The notes under the pieces were generated by a model. That model searched no databases and was not told the DNA's origin. It was given only the letters and a program-made list of their open reading frames with translations. From Escarpia spicata (taxonomy: Eukaryota > Annelida > Polychaeta > Sabellida > Siboglinidae), in contig OZ023205.1 of the NCBI GenBank assembly GCA_963995525.1, positions 55,676,929 through 55,740,928 on the forward strand: a DNA stretch of 64,000 bases, in the 5' to 3' direction. Numbering within the stretch: position 1 is the first letter of the stretch; every line of letters begins with the position of its first letter. The position numbers were made by a program, and so were the translations under genes. Positions 1 through 10,000 of this stretch are shown in pieces.

Positions 1-829
<829 letters not shown>

Positions 830-1025
830 GTCTACGTAAACTTCAACGGCTCGAGTTTAGTGATTGACCGCCCAAACAGAACAGTGTCCGATTACCATGT
901 GACGCTTCCCAATAATGGTTCCGCCGAACCGTGGCTGCATGTGATAACGAAGGAAAAGATCCGCCGTGGAGGGGCGTACTTTGGAATCTTCACAACAAAA
1001 AAGATGGAGAGAACGTCATCACCAG
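830..1025 (+). CDS. PKD1-like exon a (ectodomain)
   Basis: The exon follows a tttacag acceptor and opens in frame (VYVNFNGSS...). It encodes about 65 residues of the extracellular region N-terminal to the GPS. It ends in phase 1 at CACCAG followed by GCAAGT, so the intron is of the rare GC-AG class. No GT donor nearby restores the phase of the next exon. Confidence 0.8.
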
Positions 1026-4000
1026 GCAAGTGTCACTGCTGTTATGCAACCGATGTCAATGACGCATTTAGCACAGAGGTGTTCTACATTTCTTGTCTAA
1101 TTTCTGCGACGATCAAAGTAGGACATACCTAAATATTGTGACACTAAACAACACTGTGAAAAATATGTGTTTATAAATAAGGCCATAACAAGTCAAGTAG
1201 TCTAGCATACTGTGTAATATATAAATGTAGTGTAGAGTAATACCAAGCGTTTCATAACTGTCCATTATAACTATCCCTTGTTTTGAGAGTTTTGCTAAGG
1301 AGCTGCATGCGAACAATTCAGGAAAACGAACGAGTATGATTAAAACTCAGGGTGTGTGTGGGTGCGTTCGCGCGCGCATGTGTGTGCGTGCGTGCGTGCG
1401 CGGGCTCGTGTGTGTGCGTACGTGCGGGCCTGTGTGCGCGTGCGCGTGTGTTTGTGTGCGTACGTGTGCGCGCGAGTTCGTGCGAGTCCGTGCCTGTTAT
1501 ACATTGCTAACATTACCACTTTGTTTGTAGCAGCCACGCGACAAAGACGAAGTGTTGATAACCCGGCGCTCAACGACACGACAGATGGAACAAATGGAAC
1601 ATATGGGATAAACGGAACAGATGGAATAAACGGAAGAGATGGAGTAAACGGAACAGATAGAATAAACGGAACAGATGGAATAAACGGAACAGATGGAATA
1701 AACGGAACAGATGGAATAAACGGAACAAGCGCGACAAATGCAACACAGAAAATACACGTGTCAGACTTTTCACTCGAGATGGGGTTGATCAGATGCCGTG
1801 CATGGGACTCAGTTAAAGGCGACTGGGTCACGGACACCTGCTCTGTAAGTTACTGCCGCTATATCAATAAGTTATTCACGCTATATTAGGAAGTTACGCT
1901 ATATCAGTAAGTTACTCGTGCTATATCAGTACGTTCGAAGTATTCTGTTGGTGAAATATATTGATGTTTTATTCACCAGCGATATTGCTGTATGTTTTGC
2001 AGCTGGACGGAAATGTAATTGAATTAATGTAATCGTATTAAATTATAAATGAATTATTTGCATTACATTAGCTAATATCTAATTTGAGTAATTAAAATAC
2101 ATTAGAAGGAATAGCTGTCGTTTCGTAATTGCACGTAGAAGATTTGGTGTAGGGTTGAACATATCTGATAATACAATATTCGGATACAGCGCAATATAAC
2201 CACTTTTTACTTAATATTACAATGTCTTATTACTCTCTCTATCATGCCACGTTGGACTGCTACAATAAGATGAGCGACCGTGTGTCACAGGTTGGATCCA
2301 CGTCCACGTTCTCGGCCGTCAAATGCGAGTGTTTGAAGATGAGCAACACTGTGAAAACGTACGCTAGCGGTTTCACCATGCCAAAGATCAACACAATCAA
2401 CTTCAAGCGTGTCTTCAGTAGTTTCACCTCTCTCGCTGCCGCAAACCCGGCCGTCCTATCCACCGTCATCTGCATTCTCTTCATGTACGTGCTGGGCCTG
2501 GTGTGGGCGCGACACGTCGACAAGAAAGACATTGAAAAGGTCAGTGTGTTAAGGTTATTGGTTATTCCTCGAGAACGTTATCCGCGCGCGTTCGCACAGT
2601 CACGCGCGATTTACGCACAGGAGCACGTGCATACTCACGCACGCGCACTTACGTACGCACAGACACAGACACTCACGCGCACGCACGCTCGCACGCTCGC
2701 ACGCACTCACGCACGCTCACACATACACACGCACACACGCACACACACAAACCTAATACTGACATGTCATGGCGCAATACCACCAGAAACATATCAAGGA
2801 AATAGGCTTAATATAACTAACATTTGAAGACTGCATTCCATCCACGATTGTTCAAATTATCAAACTTGCTATTTACAATCGATTTTTGTACATATCCCGT
2901 CTTCATACAAATTCTCACCGTTGCTCTCTTCGTCTGATGTACACTTACATAGCTGCATTAATTAACACATCATCACGTACACGATATCTCTTTTGACAGT
3001 GGAGCATCGCACCACTGCTGGACAACAAGTCAACCGACGAGCAGCACTACAAGGTGTCCGTCTACACGGGCTTGCGATCCAACGCCGGCACAACATCCAA
3101 CGTGTGCTTCATTGTATCCGGTGACTACGGCGACACCGGAGTGAGAGTCCTCGATGACGGGAAAAAACGAGTAATTGCTCCATCCTTTCTCACCGTCTCA
3201 CCTTTAGAGACCGTCTCCACTTCGTTGTGGGTCGGTCTTCACCATCACATTCAAGTACTGGCGGTTTTATGCCATTTCTGGGGTTATGTTTAGTCGGTTA
3301 AACAGTAGAGTGTGTAGTATGATCAAAATCATCATAACAGTTATCATGGACGTCAGGTCAGGTAACTTTCGAAATTGTGAATAACCCTCTTTGTTGATCT
3401 GCGATTATTTCAGTAAAACTAACTAACATTTTTTTAACAAACGATCTATTTATCATGTCGTCATGCATACGAAATCATCACATTTAAATGTGAAATATAC
3501 ATATTACAATTGTTTTTTATTGATTTATCAAATTCCTGTTTTATGCTACTGCAGTAGAACAATGATATTAAAATTTTTGGTAAGCCCGAATTCGCAATTT
3601 GGCCTTTCGCCAGCAATATACAAACAGAATGTTCAGATTGTAAACAACACAACAAGCAAGTAAACATATTGTTATTAATATTATAACGACTACAGTGTGG
3701 TGGTATAAACACAACGTTCTTTGGTGTTCAGCGCCGTCACGATTTTCTGACATTCAATACAACCAATTTAGCGAAATGCCTGTTAATAACCACCACCCTG
3801 GTTGATTCCAGACAACCTTCCTTTAATCGACTTTGTTTCTCCTCTGAAGCACCTCACCCGCGGATCAGTGCGTCACTTCCTGATGAACACGCCAGAGCAC
3901 ATCGGCTCTCTCACGTTCCTGCGGATCTGGCACGACAACAGCGGGCGCAGCGAGTTCGCCAGTTGGTTCCTCGATAAAATCGTCATCGAAGATCTCACCA

Positions 4001-7000
4001 CCAAAATCAAGTATGTAGCTCATATTAACACTATCATGTCAGCCACCACGGACACACCACTATCATCAGATTGATGGATATCTTATTGTGCGAGCCATTC
4101 AGCAATCGTCTCTTATTATAATAATTATCATGATAGAAATCAATGCATGCAGTCCACATCGTTGTGACGATGATGCGAATGATTGTGATACGTAAATATC
4201 CACTGTATAGAAAGGGTTGAATAAACGAAGGACGGTGGTGTTTTGAAGGCATGGGGTGGTGCTATTGCGAGTCGCTTCACTTGTATTTCTACACAGCGGA
4301 ACCTCGCTATAAAGGTCATCGTCTGGACGAAAGCGACATGAATAGCGAGATCACTGTAACAGTGAGATTACTCTCCTACAACTTACTGTTACGAAAATAA
4401 TTTGGGACAATCCCAGGATGACCTTAATGTTGAGGTTACCGTAATAGTGTGACTACTTTCCTACAATTTATTGTCACAAAAATAATTTGGAACTGTCCCA
4501 TGGTGACCTTAATTGCGATGTGACTCACCGAGGTGACCGTAAAGCGACGTTCGACGATATACCTAAATTCGATCTCTTTCCCCAGGTATTTCTTCCTGTG
4601 CGGGCGTTGGCTGGCCACGGAGGAGGACGATGGGCAGGTGGACAGGACCATCCCCGTGGCAAGCGACCACGACAACGTCGGCTTCGTGAACGTCTTCTTC
4701 GCGAAGGCCCGGGCGAAGCTGACGGACGACCACATATGGCTCTCCGTCGTGTCGAGGCCGACCCGTAGCAACTTCACGCGCGCTCAGCGCTGGACGTGTT
4801 GCATCTCACTGCTCTTCACGACGATGATCACGAATGCGATGTGGTATCGCAGCGAGGAGGTGGATAACGATCAGGTGGTGCGCCTCGGCCCGATCATCTT
4901 TAGCGCCGCGGCGCTCCTCGTATCCGTCTACAGCACGCTCGCCGTCATACCGATCAACCTCGTTATCGTGCAGTTCTTCCGTCTGAGCAGGCCCGTCGAC
5001 TGGGAACCGCAGATGGTCGAGGTGAAGGTGCCGAAGACGAAATCGCAAGTGAGCGTCGAGGATGAAAGCGATGATGACGACGATGACGATGATGAAGACG
5101 GCAATGGCGATGACGATGACGATGACGATGACGACGAGGAGGACGTTGAAGAGTTGGAATTGCCCGATGAGGAAGAGAAATCCGAACAAATGATGTACGT
5201 GATGAAGCCATGGTATAAACAGAAATACCCCTTGCCGCACCGGTTCGTGTACGCCGCCTGGGTTCTTGCCGTGTCTTCTATCATCGGCGCCGCTTTCTTC
5301 GTTATCTTGTACAGCCTCGAGTGGGGCAAGATGAAGTCGGAAGAGTGGCTGTCGGCTCTCATGTTCTCGTTTGCCGAATCGATCGTCTTCGTGCAACCAT
5401 TCAAGGTAATTTATTTCTTCGTTTCTATATATTCCGGTGTAGCATACTTAGTCTGATAAACTCAAAACGTGCTGTTACCTTCGATTTGGTTTAAGATTCC
5501 AATATTTCTCTGCTTGACAGAGCGATAACTATTCGTACCATTACTAATTATTCACGTGTAACCGTTTAGACTGTCGCGGTGGTAGAATTTTTTTCAATAT
5601 TTGATAGGAGCACTTGGAAATGCGTTGAATGGATGTGGTAGTTACTTCCATATTTCTATTATGGCGACAACTTTAGCTACTCAATTTCGGGGCATTATTT
5701 TGGTTGCAGGTAATCATGATAGCAATGATTCTGTCAATGTTGTTCAAAACATTGGACGACGACGACGAAGAAAATGTACCAAAGACGTTTGCCAAAGACG
5801 AAGAAGACAAAACAGAATATCCCGCTATTACCCAGGGTAAGAAGGGGTCCAATTACCATGTGCGCTAATATCATGTGACCTATTCGTGTACAGTGATGCA
5901 GCTAATATACTACTTTAATTAAGAAATATTGTTTTTGAAAAGCAATCTAGCAACTTAAGTAGATATGTCCGTTTACGCCATTGTATCGTAATTAGGCATT
6001 GGTGGTGCGCCGTTTCTGGGAGGACATGCTTTAGTGACTGTATAGAACGTATTTAATGGATTGTTTCTGAGATGACATGCTTTAGTGGCTGTATAGAACG
6101 TATTTAATGGAATGTTTCTGAGATGACATGCTTTAGTGGCTGTATAGAACGTATTTAATGGATTGTTTCTGAGATGACATGCTTTAGTGGCTGTATAGAA
6201 CGTATTTAATGGAATGTTTCTGAGATGACATGCTTTAGTGGCTGTATAGAACGTATTTAATGGATTGTTTCTGAGATGACATGCTTTAGTGGCTGTATAG
6301 AACGTATTTAATGGATTGTTTCTGAGATGACATGCTTTAGTGGCTGTATAGAACGTATTTAATGGATTGTTTCTGAGATGACATGCTTTAGTGGCTGTAT
6401 AGAACGTATTTAATGGATTGTTTCTGAGATGAAATGCTTTAGTGGCTGTATAGAACGTATTTAATGGATTGTTTCTGAGATGACATGCTTTAGTGGCTGT
6501 ATAGAACGTATTTAATGGATTGTTTCTGAGATGACATGCTTTAGTGGCTGTATAGAACGTATTTAATGGATTGTTTCTGAGATGACATGCTTTAGTGGCT
6601 GTATAGAACGTATTTAATGGATTGTTTCTGAGATTACATGCTTTAGTGGCTGTATAGAACGTATTTAATGGATTGTTTCTGAGATGACATGCTTTAGTGG
6701 CTGTATAGAACGTATTTAATGGATTGTTTCTGAGATGACATGCTTTAGTGACTGTATAGAACGTATTTAATGGATTGTTTCTGAGATGACATGCTTTAGT
6801 GGCTGTATAGAACGTACTTAATGGATTGTTCGTCGCTTTGGGTTACCATTGAACTGCCATTGTATTACAAACCAGGTATAACAATAATATAAATAATAAT
6901 GATTCTCGCACGCTTTACATACATTCATAGTAGTATTTTACATAACAGAACTGCTAACAAAATAAACATGTCAGGTACATTATATAAATCTACGTTGCAA

Positions 7001-10000
7001 TTACTAATCCAAGACAAAGTACTTAAAGTGATCATAAAACTGCAAAAAAATAAATACACTAAGATGTTCTAAGAATTACTTTCAGTATATCCATGTATAC
7101 ACGTGACACTAAAAGAATAACCAAATATGCTAAAAAGGTTATATTGCGTTGTCTAAACTGTACATCACGACACCGTTCGAAACATCCGGAATTGTTTGAA
7201 TGTTATCAGAAAAGCTTGCACAACTCGTGGTGTCTGAGCCACCGAGTAATCGACAACTGGCAAAGGCTCGACGCAAACGTATCTACGAGAAACACATGTG
7301 GAACGTGATCAGGGAGATAGCGACCTACTTCACCTTCCTGTTACTGACCAGCTTCATTGCATGGGGGCCCACGGACGATACCGTCTACCTGATGAACAGC
7401 CGAATCAGAGAACTGTATGACGGGAGCAACGGCACGTTCAGGTACACCATGGTAAGTAGTTGGTGGGTTCTCTGTATTCTTCGACATCGTTTGCGTGGAA
7501 CGTGTCACGTGACTCTGTCAGCCGAACAGCGGCATTGTAGACATGTTTCTTGGCAAACTGTTGGACATATACGAAAATTAGTAAGATTTCATATAAGCTG
7601 CTCTAAGGCGCTATACGAGTTCATTAAGGAAAGTCATACATGACAAAAAGAGCCACAAATAAAAATATGCACAATTAAAACTGGATGTCTAAGATATGCA
7701 AATTACAATGTATCTTTAAGACAAGCACACACAAAACTGCGCAAATTATAAACTCTATAAAATGTCACAAATCATTAAAACTCTATAAAATGCCTGGCAA
7801 ATAGGAGAGTGCTATGAACACATGTTAACCAAACCGCGTTTGTGCTTGCAGATTCACAGCGGACACGACTTCTGGAAGTGGGTGCGAACGACCGTCGTAC
7901 CAGTCACGTACAATGAATGGTATTACAACGAAAAGCCAACATCTCGTCGCATGCGACAATATCTCACAGACATGGGATCGTTCCGAGTTGGCGCTGTGCA
8001 GATGAGACAGTTACGAGTGAAGCCAGGTATATTCTCCGATCAACCTTCTGAATATGTTTGGTAGTTGACCTACCCATCACGTGACCTGTTACCTAGCAAA
8101 ACCTGCGCCAAGCCGTCAAAACTGACTGCCGAACACGTGGTGGGTTCGGACATACCGTCGTGTATTTTGTTGAAATTCTGGTCCCAATAGTGTTTCTTTA
8201 TGACAAGAACACAAGGCTTCATTAGCCTCAACGCCTTCAAGATATTCCGACATGGTCCGCAATTTGGTCGTAAACGATTTTTCTTGATATGTTGTGTCTA
8301 ATGTACGCATGACTCGGTTAAAAGCATTCATCTTTTTCAATGACACTTACCTTCTCCTAATTGTTCGATGGTGACGTTACATTGTTCAACACAGTGTTGT
8401 TTATTATTACAAGTTTATTGAATCTTCATTGAACAAGTCATTTTTTTGGTCAGCGATACTTACCTAATTGGAGGTGAACTCTTGGCAAATAAGCCATTTG
8501 GTGGTTTATGAAGTTTTAACACAGTTGTCTTGACCACATTCCACCATTCCACCATTCCACCATTCCACCATTCCACCATTCCACCATTCCACCATTCCAC
8601 CATTCCACCATTCCACCATTCCACCATTCCAATGTCTCGTGTATTCAGTAATTAACTTACATAGTGATTATGCTATTATATTACATGTTATACTGGTTAC
8701 ATGTAAATTGTGAAAGCCTGCTAAATGGTTTCCTGTACTCCGAAAGGGGTCGGATGAAACAATGACATAATTTATCATTCGCCATTTTATCATTTTCAGC
8801 GTCCTGTAGCGTCGTCGGTGTGATGAAGCGGAACGCTCTGGAGTGCAATGAGGAGTACAGTATGTTCAGCGAAGAGCAACGCAACTTCACGCTCGGCTGG
8901 GTGCTCGGTGAAGGCAACGAGACGGCCTCGTCACAAGTGAACATGTGCTTCAAGTACCACGATGTGGCGGAGCTGAAGGGACTACCCTATTACGGCTCAC
9001 GGCGTGTGTACGGAGGCGGGGGCTACGTCGCGGAACTGGGCACGTCACAGCGAAAGGCAGCGCGACTGATCGACGAACTGCTGAAATACGAATGGGTAGA
9101 CCTGTACACACGCGCGGTCTTCATAGAGTACACCGTGTACAATCCCAACATCAACCTGTTTGCGTTCGTCAACTTTCTGATGGAATTCCCGGCGATCGGC
9201 GGTGTCAAGCCATTCCCCCGTGTGACGTCATTCCACGTGTACAGCGGAGTAGGGAGCATGGGAACTGTGCTGGTCCTTGCGCAGCTGGTATTTGCCTGCG
9301 TCATTGTCTACTATATGATCCGAGAGATCCTCAAGTTTCGGAAACAGGGAAAGGAATATTTCAAGGATCCGTGGAGCTACCTTGAGGTTGCCATCATTGT
9401 CACGGCCGTCACCGCTATCACCATGTACGTCACTCGGGAGCTGTTGGGGCGTTTGGTGATGAAACAACTGCGCCATAATGAAGGTAGAGCATGTTCTTTC
9501 CAAATTAATCCAGTAAATATTTTCCTCACAGGTACTTGGAAAACTAATTGTCACCAGACCTCGCATTTCAGTTTGGTTAACTTTATACAAATGACACTTG
9601 TTATTTACCAAACATAAAATTTGTAGAAGAAAAAAAAGAGCAAACATATTAATACGATAATATAATATAATAATAAAAGTAAACAAATAATAAAAGTAAA
9701 CAAAACCTTTACGAGATATACGTGATGCCGTGCCTTTGTCAAATTAAGATAAACACGTCAGATTCTTGATAAACCTTTCTTATCCATTTGTCATCTGTAA
9801 ATTTGGATGACAGCATTGCTAAATATTGTTCAAACGCGCCAAGTTTGGTTAAATATGTCTCTGGACACCATAAAACACCATAAGCCGTTGGTCCCTTCTA
9901 TATGATGTGTATGCCAAGGAAAGTAACAGATCCCACGCAGGGAAGCGAAAAACACCTGTCGTGGACTCATTGAGCTGGGATCTTACTCTCTAAACTTCCA

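Noticed and set aside
3812..3849. Alternative acceptor for exon e at gattccag
   Set aside because: It gives the wrong phase with exon d and adds residues absent from the PLAT fold.
4806..5404. Long - strand frames opposite exon f
   Set aside because: Shadows of the PKD1-like coding exon and its GAT/GAC repeat.
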